Shown: in pieces, positions 23,373 through 35,232 of the stretch
Numbering within the stretch: position 1 is the stretch's first letter
How the letters are laid out: each line of letters starts with the position of its first letter
Origin: Pachyseris speciosa
Taxonomy: Eukaryota > Cnidaria > Anthozoa > Scleractinia > Pachyseridae
Assembly (NCBI GenBank): GCA_016490735.1
Contig: JAEMWC010000004.1
Location: 2,688,001 to 2,752,000 of the forward strand
Direction: 5' to 3'
DNA length: 64,000 nt
Position numbers and translations under genes: made by a program
The notes under the pieces: generated by a model
Told to the model about the DNA's origin: nothing
The model's input: only the letters and a program-made list of their open reading frames with translations
Database searches by the model: none

Positions 23373-23994
23373 AAATATTTGTTTAATTCCGGAAATAAGT
23401 AAAAAATAAAGCGAATAAAATAAAACTGAAATTGATAATAAAAATTAACAAATACATGTATGTTTCTTTGCGGATGTTAAGACCATCAGGATCAATCGTT
23501 CTGCCTTATAAAATTGAAAAAGCTTCCCTAGCCTCACGGATTGAGTCTCTGTTGTAAAATATTTTCCAAACGAGAGTGGACAAACTGTGAACTTCACAAA
23601 ACAGTTGGCAAAAAGGTTGCACCAGGCGAGGGTTACTCGAAATATTGGTATCTGCTTACACTTTCCTGTTCAGGCCAACTCCTTTTGTTTCATTTTTGCT
23701 GATGTAAAATGTTTTCGCTATGTTTCTACTTTGTCTGTGACTGTTTAATGTGTGAAAGGAAATATTTTGCCAACTGTTCAGTTTTCCACCTCGAATTAGC
23801 CTTCTTTCGTTTGCCGTGTGAAGGCACATTATAACAATAACTGAAGGAATTGTTACCTCCAAAGGTTGGCCTTAGTTTCTTGTCATAACCATCGAACAAC
23901 GCTTCCAACGTCCGAGTGGTGCGGAGTGACTGGAAAACAGTCCTGTTTGTATCGTTACTAAAGTGAAAGTAAAAAACTCATAAACGTTAATTAA

Positions 23995-24450
23995 GGAGGC
24001 TCTGTTAGGGTAAATTCCGACGGACAGGCGACACGGCTCTGAAACGGCGACATGAAGGAAGTGAAATGACGACGAACGACAAGACCGCTCCCGTGAAATG
24101 GCGACAGCGACAAAAATAAAAGCAAAATGGACAGCGACATTGGCGATTAATGAGATAGCGACTTGATGGCATTCAGGCAGAGCAAATTGTCGAGAATGAG
24201 TTTGTATTTTCGAAAAGTTAATCGTTCTGTCAGTCTTCTGTGTGGAAACACACCGAGTTATGACCCCTGAATTACGACAACGCATTTTTTGTTGGAGAAA
24301 CGACCTCAGACACGTTCCGAACTTTCCGAAATTGCGACAACGACATCGGTCACTGCATGAAATTCCGACAGCGACATATGGCCCTTCCGAAATTGCGACA
24401 TGTAAAGTTTTGAAATTCAGACGGAGGACATAAAGACCCCCTCTAACAGT
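23995..24450. mobile_element. MITE with a GCGACA/CCGACA-rich interior
   Basis: Termini CTCTGTTAGGGT (24000) and ACCCCCTCTAACAG (24436-24449) are roughly inverted. The interior repeats short GCGACA, GCGACAG and TTCCGACA phrases. A related interior lies within 60745-60970. Confidence 0.5.
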
Positions 24451-24860
24451 TTCTTATTGCCGTCATCTTAGATTCGGGAGACAATCAATGACAATTCTGA
24501 TTGCTCGAATAGTTTTCAAAGAAAATCAGCCCTTCCTGACAAATTTCTTTAGCCAGAGAAAGGAGTCAACTAACTCGCAAAAGGTAAGCGGAAAAAAAAT
24601 CAATCTATTATTCCTAGATAATAAAACAAAGTATTACGTACCTTGTTGAATTTATTGCTTCGAATAAAAGAAATCTATCGATAAATTGCGCATCTTATCA
24701 ATCTTTCTACTCTCTCGTGAGAAAGAAATCAAGATCTAAACTTGAGAGTGAAACACGAGGTAAAAATCACCAACGATGTCTCAGTTTGCAGCAGATGTAA
24801 CTTTTTCATTTCTAAATTTGTTCGAATGGCAACGGATCGCTACTTCTGCCGGCTAAAAAA

Positions 24861-25251
24861 AGCCGGTTACAGACGAGCAAGTTTCCTTGACAAGTGTCAT
24901 TGACAATTTTTATTTGCTGATGTAACGACAAGTTTTCTTTGGCAAGTTTTGCCTTCACAAGTTTTATTTGCTGGTGTGAACGAATGAACAAATTTTCTTT
25001 GACAAATATTCACTGTAGCCAGCAATTTAATTACACAGCGGACGGCATTTTTTTTTTTTGACAAGTTTTCCTTGTTCGGACCCGTACAGACGAGCACGTT
25101 CTGCGATGTGTCAAGTTTTTCCTTGACATGCTAGTTTTTGAACAAGTGCACTTGTCAAGGAAAAACTTGACAAGTTTTTCTTTACACACCAGCAAATAAA
25201 GTTTGTCAAGTCAAAACTTGTCAAGGACAACTTGCTCGTCTGTAACCGGCT
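24861..25251. mobile_element. Foldback MITE with AGCCGGTTACAGACGAGCAAG termini
   Basis: AGCCGGTTACAGACGAGCAA at 24861 matches the complement of the sequence ending at 25251. The interior is rich in TTGACAAG/CTTGTCAA, so it folds on itself almost throughout. It is intergenic between copies A and B. Confidence 0.75.
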
Positions 25252-26028
25252 TAATGCTTGATTTAAGCAGCTGTTGCTCTATCGGAGAGCCGATCAAATG
25301 CAGAATATCAAAACAAATGCAAAACATGGCACTGTCTTCCGAGGTATAAGACACCCGCTGTACTCATTTAGAATCTCTTTAATGCAGATAATTCGCTGCC
25401 AAAACATCTTGGACTTTAAGTTCACTAAAAACGCTTTAAATGCTAATTAGAACATTGTCATCCAGGTGCGAACGTTTCAAATAGCGAATCCCTGTTTTAG
25501 CGCGCCATGCCGGCCTTTTAACGAAAACTGTTTTCAATTTTGATACCACGCCGCGAGGTATATATCTTCGAATCACGCATTTAAACGCAAATTGACTCAT
25601 TCAGGTTATGAATAAAACCAAACATCTTTATAAGCTTTATAAACTACTTTCACCATGTTGTTTGGGCGCAAATTGAAGAAGCAGAATAACTCAACCAAAC
25701 TGCCCCAACGCTACTAACACCCCTCAAATATGAAGTTTATGTCAATAAACTCCATTGTAACCTTTTTTTCAGAAACTGATTGTTGAGGGTATTCTTCTTC
25801 TGAATTTGAAGTTTGTTTCTGTGTACCTCATTATTGAAAAATTATTCGCCATGAAGGCAAAGTAAATATGGGGGAATCGTCTCGGGGAATATTCACCAAT
25901 ATTTTCTGAGTTATCATACTAAAGTCTCATTACTAACCAGCTTAGATAAACATAACTTCTTCATCAAACATCGAGGTCATGAGATTAACGGAAATGGTCA
26001 TTACAGCAAAAATGTCCTGGGCCCGGTT

Positions 26029-26144
26029 GCTCGAAGCATGGTTAGCGCTAACTCGGGTTAAATACCATGACAACCTATAGGTTTTCATACGTCTTAAGTA
26101 TAACCAATGGTTAGCGCTAACGATGCTTCGAGCAACTCAGCCCT
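26029..26144. mobile_element. Short foldback MITE
   Basis: GGTTGCTCGAAGCATGGTTA with GCGCTAAC pairs with its complement ending near 26144. A decayed relative lies at 28105-28225 (ATTAGCACTAA ... TTAGCGCTAAT). Confidence 0.7.
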
Positions 26145-26225
26145 GGTGTTTAAACAGATTCTCCCGACTTGGGCTAATACCACAAAATGTTGAAAACAGT
26201 AAGACACATATGCATATTGATAGTA

Positions 26226-26600
26226 TTGCTTATGGGTTTAATTATGCACATGTCATCGGCTTCCCCGTGGGGTCGACCCCCGGGCCTACCAGGGAGATAT
26301 ATGGGGGAATACAAAGAGATGGACCGGATTCTTTGCCCGAGGGTAGGGGAAAATTTTGACATTGTTCTACGATCAAGATTAGGGGTGGGAGAATTCACAA
26401 GTTTGAAAAGGATGTCACGGAATTTCAGCTGAGAGAGACCTAACCCAGGGGACTTTGTCTTGAGAGATTCCCCGACCCCGGGGAAATTCCTCAAGTTTGC
26501 TTGACTGATTTTACAATCCCCTGGTTAGCCCGGGGGTCGACCCATGGGGAAGCCGATGACATGTGCATTAAGAGGTTTGCTTAAGGGTTTAATTAAGTTG
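26226..26600. mobile_element. MITE with 30-40 bp inverted ends
   Basis: TGCACATGTCATCGGCTTCC with GGTCGACCCCCGGG at 26245-26285 pairs with 26525-26572. Outside both ends stands TTGCTTA(T/A)GGGTTTAATTA, which may be a long direct target duplication or part of a larger repeat. Confidence 0.6.
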
Positions 26601-27706
26601 TGTATTACACAACAACAGAGCTATAAAGAAGAATCCATGAAGTCATGCCCACCGTAGACACCCCACCCCTCCCTTAGCTTGTGCGCAGCCAGAAGCTTCC
26701 CATTCTGTCTTCGCAACGGTATAGGAATAGGAAAGGCAAGGCAAGAGGAGACAATGAATACCGCATTATCAAAAGCTTCCAAGAGGAAAAGTTAGAAATC
26801 TAATATACGATAAAATGTCTAAATCTCTGTTATCTAAAATGAGTCCGACTAAAACTAGTTTAGAACTTGTTTTACAACTTAGATTTCTTTTGAGATCTGG
26901 TACAGTCTTTCGGTACCGGGAAACAGGTGTATCCCGTTCTCCAGAGTGAAAAACTCCGCCAACATGCCGACAGCGTTAATATATTAATATATTATTATAT
27001 TATATATTATTATTATATTATTAACTGGGCGCATTGAGGAGACGTCCTGATAGTTATACGCAGACGCTATACAGTACTGTGTATTAAGCGTTTCTGAGAC
27101 CAAAAGAGGACGATAAACCCAATACTAAAACGATATTGTGGAAGGGAAAAAACCGTTTCGCCCGGCGAAAATCACCCGGTGAAGTGTAGCTTAGTGTGGA
27201 TGGGTCCTTACTGGAATGTAATCAAGTTCCAAAGGAGTTAAAGAAATCGACAATCCCATTGTCATCTTCGTGGCTGCGTTTTCAGTGTAGCTGTGATCCA
27301 TTTCATAAAGGCTGCTGTCAAAGGAGCGGAACGGTATCATGGTAAAGAAAACAGCATCTTCAATAAACTGGTTGCCACATCAGAAATTGCTCATATTACC
27401 CCTAATCGCCCGGCCAGTTCACAAGAGTGCAGATGATATCTAGTCGATTCGGTATGGAAAAAAACATCGCCAGGACCACAAAAACTTAAAGTAATCGAAA
27501 AACATCCTGGTGACATCCGTAAGAGAATCTACAGTCTTTTGATAGCAGTCAAGACTATTCGGGTAACCAGCATGATCCTGTCTTCAAGGCCGAGATTGAA
27601 TGTCCATATACATACGGTTTTACCGATTATAATTAGCACTTGTCATTTGTCCGCACGGTCGAAGCAGTCATAAATTATATAGAAATTACCGGGAGTTCTC
27701 ACAAGT

Positions 27707-30700
27707 TCAGTGATGAACTTCTATGAGCATGTAAACTGCAAAATAAATTGTCAAGAATGATGCGTACGCAAGAGGGAACAACTTTCGGCAGTGCTTATCG
27801 ATGGCACATTGCTTCCGCTGACCAGTTGAGGCTTGCACAGCTTGTTTTGGAAGAATCGAAGTATCCGAAGAATGCTTCCTGCAAAACCAAGAGGATGGCA
27901 AACTCGAAGAATGGCCATGATCATCATTATTATCTCTTTCCTACAAATCAAGCACATAGCAACAGAATTAGAACTGCAATACACAATAAAGATTTTTAAC
28001 AGGCGAGGACAATAGGGAACGGGACTTCTTCGTCCCCAATTACAAGAAAGTGCATGTTGCGTTGTTGATATTCTCCTGCAAAATGTAGGATAACGTCCTG
28101 GATCGAGCCAACCAAAGCCCGATTAGCACTAAACTTGCAATTGGGTCAACCATGATCACAACCTATTGGTTGCCATAGCAGTTAATCCGATTTAGCGCTA
28201 ATACTCCTCTAACAACTCGGATAAGGCTGAGGCAATTAACAAAAGGGTGGTCACTGGAGTTTCGGGTTTTGCAATTGGATAGATTTTGGTCTTAGCTCCC
28301 TTTAGAGTTTAGGGTTTGTCTTGTTCTAATTTTAAGCAAAACAAATGCGATTAAGGGTTTTTGTATGCGAATCGGTATCCATTTTTTTGTTGTCCGTTTC
28401 TTATTTTCACTGTTTGTGGTGGTTTTTATCGCTAACTTGCTGTCAATTAACTTTTTTGAAATATTTTTCAAATCTTCTTAAGTGAAAACAAATATACCTG
28501 AATGTCTTCTAGCTTAGTTCTCAATGCTTCTTCTGGTATTCTGTTTTCTTTGCGATTTCTTTCCCCATTGTTGCAGTTTTCAATTGTCGGAGACTGATCC
28601 ACTCTTGATTGGAATTTTTTCTGTTTTGAAGTCTCTTCCTTCTTCGACGAAACCACTTTAATAAATGTACAGATGATGGCATATTCAATCAGAGCGGCAA
28701 ATACAAACAGAAAACTACCCAATAAGAAAACGTCAATGGCCTTCACGTGACCAACTCTTGGCATAGAGCCCTGGATTCCAAACATGAGCGTTGTTATGGC
28801 GAGAACTGTCGTGATTCCGAGCGACACCCGAGCAGGTACCGATCGTTCGTCGATCCAGAAACCAACCCAGCTGAGTGCAACGACCAGCATAGTGGGAACA
28901 AATTCTTGAAGAAGGTAAAAGCCAAAATCTCTTTTGAAATGAAAAACGGCTGCCATTGATGTGAAATTACCTGAGTGAAACAGAAGCAGGTTGTTAAAAT
29001 CATTGCTCTGGTGCTTTGAACTAAAAATGCACAGTTACTTGAGATGACCAAAAACAAGTTTAAAATCTACGCTCCAACTTATTCATTATTTCATCATCAT
29101 CGTCACCATCGTCATCATTTGAGGGACAGTTACAAAAGAATGAAACAACTGATTCAAACGGAAAGATTCAGCGGACAGAAGAGAGGATTGGAATGCCACG
29201 CCCTACAGTAAACGATAATTTATATAGTTTTCTTGCTTTTTGATAGTGTGGAGCACCATTAAAGAGACAGAAGAGATAAGCATGTAATGCGAGCAGAAGC
29301 TATAAAGTCAGCGAGGTAAACATGACATTATATTGTGAGTACTTCGTTTTGTTTCTCATTCTCAACTGAGATATAAACATTCTCCTCTCTCGAAGATCAC
29401 ATGATATGATAGTAGTATTAAGGTACCTGTGCTATATGCGTGAGATTTTAATTCTTGGTCCCAGGCTGTCAAAGTATACTGAATGATGTTCAAGTCATCG
29501 TCTATTTGGAGGGAGGTAGGATTCAGCCACGAATAGATAACATCTGCTTCAGTGTAGCCATCTGAAACAAGAAGCAGGGTTAGTTTAAGCCTTGAACTTA
29601 TCAAAATAGAGAAATTTCATTGACCTAAAAATTATCGACGTTTTGCTAGTGCTGGAACTAATCAGAACAGACGAATACTATAAGGCAACAAAAGAGTTCT
29701 GCCTTTTGTTATTTATTCCCTTTTACAACAAAAAAGGCGAATTAGTATCAAAACCAGGTTGAAAGCTCTTAGCAACAATTATGGACAAAATTAGTCGACA
29801 CACTCTCAGCAAAAAAATCCATTTTCACTAAGACAAGACAGGACAAGACAAGACAACTTAATTATATTTGCCACAGAATGTACAATAATAAAAGACCTGG
29901 CATCGCAGGTGGCGAAAGCTAATCAAGGTGGGCCTGGAGAAACTGAAAAATAGACGAAATCTCGTAACCTCTGTTCAGAAGAAAAAGAACTAAACAACGT
30001 TAAGTTAAGCGCTTGAAATTTTTAATTTCCAATTAATTCTCACATTTCGACCCCGTTTTCAATGTTGTAACCACGTGGCAGTGTCCACAGAACGTATAGG
30101 GGGAGACGGGGACGGGGGGGGGGGGGGGGGGTGTTTGGCTATTGACAAAAAAGAGGATTTTTCAGTGTTACGGACGCTGATAGAAAGCGTTTGTTTTGCT
30201 CAAATGTCCCATCACTTTTCCCCATGTTTGAAGTTGAATTTATTAGGTTCAGTGAGGGCTCAAGTTTTGCCTTTTCATTTGCAGTTTGCCCAAAACAGAA
30301 AATAATCTCTATGCAATTACTTACAATTACAATTACAATTACTATGCAATTACTTACAACTTTCAAACTTCATCTCACAAATTTGTTCGTCCATGGGAAA
30401 CTTTTTCAAATCCATCGGGCAGTACAAACAAAGTTTCCTCCTAAAATCGAGACAGGTCAATTAAAGAAGCATTTGAAAAGCCTTTCGTGGTCCTTATTTT
30501 AAATCATAACATTTTTTAAGTAAGGTTTTCTCGCAATTTTTACAATAAAATGTATTTCGAAGTCACTTGTTCTTTCGTATTCTGCAAAAGAATAAACAGA
30601 ACAAGCTCAGTTTCGTTAGCTTGAGACAAATTTGAAAATAAGTTTCTGCAAGATAAATAGCATCCTTATACACTGAAAGACTTCACAAAATTCTCATGGT

Positions 30701-33700
30701 AGTTTTCAAGAGCTTATTTGTTTCTACATATCCTGGATATCTAAAAAAAACTATTCGTGCTTCGTAACTCCAGTTATTCATTAAGAGGAAAGAATATTCT
30801 GACATTACCTATACCGAGAACAACAAATTATGGACTTAAGTGCATCCGATATCAAGCTGCAAAAGTTTGGAATTCGCTCCCAGTCAGTATGAGAACAATG
30901 ACATCATCTCAAGATTTTAAGACAGCCATAAAGAAAATGTATGTATGTATGTATGCAAGGTTATGCTTTACCCATTCTGTATTATTGGTTTAAAAGCTTT
31001 CAAACTAGATTGATGTTTATCTTTCAAAGTTCCATAATTTATTACACCCGTTTTGCAATCACTGGTGATCCTTGCAATCTGATTGGCTCTCAACAGTGCA
31101 ATTTATTCCCAAATCGCACCATTTTTTGCATCCTTTCCGTAACCCATCAAAATGAAATTGAAAATTAACACTAACCTGTCAAATTTCATGGATAAACAAA
31201 TATTAATATTTTATATTAATAAGCTGTGTGATTTCAAAATGGGAGTAATAAAGTGGTAATTGAACTTCGTGTAGTGCAATTTTGGTCTGAAATCATACTT
31301 GTGATTTCAAATCGAACTCGCGCTGCGCGCTCATTCGATTTTGAAATCACGCGTATGATTTCAGACCAAATTGCACTCCACTCAGTTCAGTTACCATTAT
31401 AAATCATCGAGGCAAAGAGAAAAAATTAGACTGGTTTTAAAATTAAAACCAAAAATGAAATCAAACCACGGCATATGTATTATTTCTCCGGACACTCAAA
31501 CGCCCTCTTAAGCTTCCTGGTGTGGGCGAGACACTCCTTTCCAAAATTCCGCGGACCCCACTCCCTTCCTCTGGTGTTTGTAACCATTACAGCTCAACAT
31601 TTCAAGTTCAGAGTCGTTGACATCGCATATGACTTGATGACCAAACAGAGCCTTTTTTAACGGCCGAGAGCAATGCTGGAACTTTTTTTGTAAGTAAGTA
31701 AAAACATTTTCGTCTAAAATACCTATAACTGTAAATAATGTGTCCTTCCTCAGTAAGCTCGAACAAGTAATCTTCAATCGATTTTTGGGCACTCAAATCA
31801 TTTACAAAAAAGGTGTCTGGTAGCCAAACTTGTTCGACAATGTTTCCAGAGAGTTTCATCTTAGGAATCCCCAGTGAAGAACCATATGCAAGACGAGGAT
31901 CAGTCCAGTGGTGACGGAAAAATACAACAGCGGTCACTTCCTGAGTTTCAGTAAGAAAAATAATTGTTACTATAGCTCTCATTTGAAGAGAAGAGAAGCT
32001 ACGTAGATGATAATGTTCTGTTTCATGAGTAAGCGCTCATCACCCAAAGATAGCGTCTGCCGTATATTAATATCGCCCTGTTTTTACCAGCCTATTTATT
32101 TTTAGCTCGTTAGACTTCACATAGGGGAGCAAACCCCAGAAGGGAGTAAGCGGCGGAGGTTGAACCAACGTAGTACCACCAAAACCGTCACGAAACAGTC
32201 GAGGCGGGAATATGATATTCTAAGAAAAAATGATAAGTGGATTTTGGTGTTTTTCATGCTCTAAGTTTAACCGGTGTTGTTATTTGGTTTGGGCATGATC
32301 GAGAGGGAAAATGTGCTTACCATATCAATCTCTTTAATAGGAACAATTGACATCACGTGAATGGAAATGTTGATTTTACATGGAGGACCTGCGAAAACAT
32401 CAGCTGCATCAGTGGTAGTGTGATTAATGAAAGTGCAAATGTTTCACCTACAGTAGCACGTGTTCACTTGGACCAATGGTCTTTCGGGTCGGCTCAATGT
32501 AGGAACCTTTATCGGACACCTTTTGGTAAGATGTCGAATCTAACAAAACAGTTGGGTTGTCAAACATTTTGCTATCAACAACGCAAACGTGAGTAGCTCT
32601 GAGTAGAGACGTGTTTAATGGTCTTTAATTGCTGATCAAAATTTAATGCGGCACCAATGGTTGATTTTAATTATCATAACTGGAGCCCAATTTAAATTTA
32701 CAACAACGAAAACCTCGTAAGGAGTTCTTTTGCTTGGGGAAAAAAAGAAAGTGTTGCATGCGAACGCAGGGAAAAATGCAATCGAACAAACCGAAGAAAT
32801 ACATTCTGGCATGCAAGCACTTCTTAGAAACACCAAAATTTCCCAGTCAATTCTGGAAGCGACTACCTCTTAAAATCGATCGAGCGCTTGCAACTTCCCA
32901 GCAGCAGGTTATTTATTATCGTGTCTTACTTTCCTATAGGCTTTATAGGTGTTTTTCAAAAGCGAGCTGTCACGGGCTAGGCAATTATCAGTTAAGCAAA
33001 CCCTTTACTGCGAGTTGGAAAGATTGTGTGTATACACCCACTGATGAATAAATTGGGCTTAACATGTCAATGCAATTTGTGAAGCAAGATTTAGGACCCC
33101 CCCCCCTCCCCTCCCCCACCGGACAATCTAGGATTGGTATTTTAGATGGTTGCCTACGGAAAGTTCAGCTGTATTGTGGACAAAAACGTACCTCCAAAGT
33201 TTGGTCTCAATCTTTTGTCGTAGCCATCAGCAACTTCTCTAACACCAGGGTGGTGCGAGAGGCCTGAGAAAGAGTTCCGTTCGCATAGTTTCTGAAAATA
33301 CAATGGTTTAGTCCACTTTCATTGGCCAGTCAGTCGGCAGGTTTGGCAGCAATTAAGATGGTTCTCCTTGGGTAGATCCATTTTATCGCATTTTTAAAAA
33401 ATACGGAATTGCGGCCATCGGCGGTCTTATAGGAAATGAAAGCACTTAGTAGGGAATGACCGGTAGGACATTGAATTTACAATTTTAACCAAAATCCACG
33501 TCTAGCTCTATGTGGATAACTTTTCTATTAATACCGTTTACCAAAGTGTTTTACTAAGTATTGTCAACGGACGTATGTAGTCATGTGTCCTGTATGATAA
33601 AGATGTCAAGTGCGGTTATCATTTATTTATACACGAGGGGTGATCACTATTAAGTTCAAATTTTCTCTTTTTCAGTTTTCGGGATGTGTACTGATTATGT

Positions 33701-33930
33701 TCATAGTTGCGGACTTGTATAAACGCCTGTTGTAATTACCTGCAGCGTCTTTCGTCTACCTAAAAACGATGTCGTTGAAATAGAAAAAACGATAAAACTC
33801 CAGTAAGAAAACATTGGAATTCAACGTACCTTGGCAATTGAACCGCTTGCACGAAAAGTACATAGTGCATAAAAAACAACCACAGGTTGAGAAAAGCAAA
33901 TACAAACATATTTCTCTCTTTAACCCCCAT
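27707..33930 (-). CDS. Anion-selective Cys-loop receptor (GABA-A/glycine-receptor-like), copy B, with an apparent frameshift
   Basis: Exons (minus): signal peptide about 33830-33930 (hydrophobic run ending VQA-VQLP); 33192-33263; 32321-32388; 31723-31940; 30358-30440; 29427-29561; 28498-28970; 27707-about 27878. From 32388 leftwards, junctions to the M1-M3 exon agree in phase. Landmarks: GPPCKINIS, HWTDPRLAYG and WLPDTFFVND in the ligand domain; Cys-loop CPMDLKKFPMDEQIC; M1 ending LSWVGFWIDE; PAR-VSLGITTVL at the start of M2, the chloride-channel signature; M3 near VKAIDVFLLGSF; basic M3-M4 loop; M4 starting IDKHCRKLFPLAYASF. Loop C lacks the second cysteine pair of glycine receptors. Oddities: the 33192-33263 exon is 1 nt shorter than the matching codons in A and C, which puts GDY-type residues out of frame; the M4 acceptor phase is uncertain. 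It is either a young pseudogene or a sequence error. Confidence 0.8.
29800..29880 (-). repeat. (TTGTC)n-like tail, probable retroelement end
   Basis: On the plus strand it reads ACAAGACAGGACAAGACAAG. It may be a LINE 3' tail on the minus strand. No coding part was recognised. Confidence 0.35.
30745..30956 (+). mobile_element. LINE 3' end: reverse-transcriptase-ORF C-terminus with (ATGT)n tail
   Basis: The frame contains LRNSSYSLRGKNIL, PIPRTTNYGLKCIRYQAAK and VWNSLP, the conserved C-terminal block after the RT domain of CR1/L2/jockey-type LINEs. It is followed by an ATGT microsatellite tail (30938-30956). It is a 5'-truncated insertion in an intron of copy B, opposite to the gene. Confidence 0.75.
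31038..31400. mobile_element. Composite foldback MITE, second copy
   Basis: Same two-hairpin unit as 115-470, with the same order and termini (TTTATTACACCC to TTACCATTATAAA). It lies in the copy B intron between the Cys-loop exon and the exon at 31723. Confidence 0.8.
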
Positions 33931-34557
33931 AAGAGAGAAAGAAATATTGAGACTGCCGCAGCGTAATGCGGGGCTGAAAATTATCGTGCGTAGTGCCTTA
34001 TTTTGAGGCGCTACGATAAAAATATCTTCCAAGTCGTAATAACACTGTTTGTCAATAAGCGAGTATTTTCTTCGAAACTGAGTATCTAGCACCTGTCACT
34101 ATGCTAATGTAGCACTCGTTTCAATGAATAATCTTTCCAAAACACAGCTTTAAATATGCCATCACTTGTAATTAAAGAATCTTGCCAAAACCAAGCTGTT
34201 CGTTTACATATAAAAGAGTTGTGGCTTTAGAATAATACAATTTTAAAAACGCTTCGTAACAGAAATTTTTCTTTTGTTTCATGGTGAGAGACAAATATAG
34301 GTTTATTTTGCTTTCAAGTCACCTGTGTGGAGCACCTAGCTGAGCTATTACTATTGAAAATTGCCTGAGACGATTGACATTCGGAGACCTGTTAGAAAGG
34401 GGAGGGTTGAAAGGAAATTATGTGACAAGGACGATATAATCAGTATCCAAGCAACATGGCTAAATAACCACAATTGGTTGCCAAAAAATAAACAAGGAAT
34501 ATATAGACTGGCTAATGACCACCTGTGATGAAAACAAACGTATGGAATAAATACATT

Positions 34558-34893
34558 ACTTGCCAAAAATTTCGGACGTTTTCTTTCGGACGTTTAATTT
34601 TCGCCGGGACACTCTTTATCTAAGGACTTTGGAGCTCAAAATCATGGAATTTATCTACATTATGTTTTTTTTTCTTTCCAGTGATATAAAGAACAAGCAA
34701 AGCGTAATCCGAGTTCTAGCTATATAATGTATATCAATTGGCCTTGAATATGTGTGATGGCGTCGCCCAAGAAAGTACTTAAAAGTTTTACACTGTAGTG
34801 TAAAGCTTTCGGACGCTTAAAAATTTCGGACGCTGTCATCTTCGGACGCTGCTTCTTTTACCGAAATTAAAATCGTCCGAAATTTTTGGCAAG
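34558..34893. mobile_element. MITE with CTTGCCAAAAATTTCGGACG termini
   Basis: A perfect inverted repeat of about 20 bp stands at both ends. TTCGGACG occurs several more times inside. It is intergenic between copies B and C, upstream of the copy B signal exon. Confidence 0.8.
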
Positions 34894-35232
34894 TTATGTA
34901 GCTTGACGTCCTTCGATGACTGACCAATCCGAGGAAATCTAAGGCAGCCTGGGTTCAATAAACATTTCCTGAGGCTACTGTTGACTTCTTTTTTCGTGTA
35001 CTTCTTAAGTATAACTTTCCTCTTATTTACATGAATTTAAAGTGCAAACGAGAGGTCTTGATCATAAGCTGAATTTTCTTCCCGTATAGGAGGCATGGTA
35101 CACATTTTTCTTGGTTTAAAGTGACAAGATAAATAACGTTACACTTGCGTAGGGAGGATCTACGACTCGTAGAGTCAGGACGTATTTATAGTATTACATT
35201 TCACTAGGTTTGCTGTACTTAAAACTGAAGTA

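Larger units (their letters stand above)
18530..23929 (-). pseudogene. Cys-loop (GABA-A/glycine-receptor-like) channel pseudogene, copy A
   Basis: The exon plan matches copies B and C: 23857-23929 (LEALFDGYDKKLRPTFG), 22568-22635 (GPPCRIHVS), 21591-21811 (HWTDARLAYGSSLG, WLPDTFFVN), 21411-about 21490 (Cys-loop C-x13-C), 20272-20406 (DGYSEADAIYSWLN), 19154-about 19590 (M1-M3) and about 18546-18690 (M4). Lesions: TAG at 21653-21655 in the ligand domain; loss of the AG acceptor before the Cys-loop exon (TG where B has AG); a 42-bp deletion removing the M1-M2 linker and the first part of M2 with the selectivity filter; TAG at 19406-19408 after M2; a 4-bp deletion that shifts M4. The sequence upstream of M1 (about 19590-19930) is unrelated to B and C and looks inserted. 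It cannot encode a channel. Confidence 0.9.

Noticed and set aside
24861..25251. CRISPR-like array (repeated CTTGTCAAG words)
   Set aside because: No regular repeat-spacer spacing, eukaryotic context, and terminal inverted repeats mark it as a foldback MITE.
30105..30131. Functional G-quadruplex regulatory site
   Set aside because: A plain G homopolymer in an intron; such runs occur several times in this window and are error-prone in assemblies.
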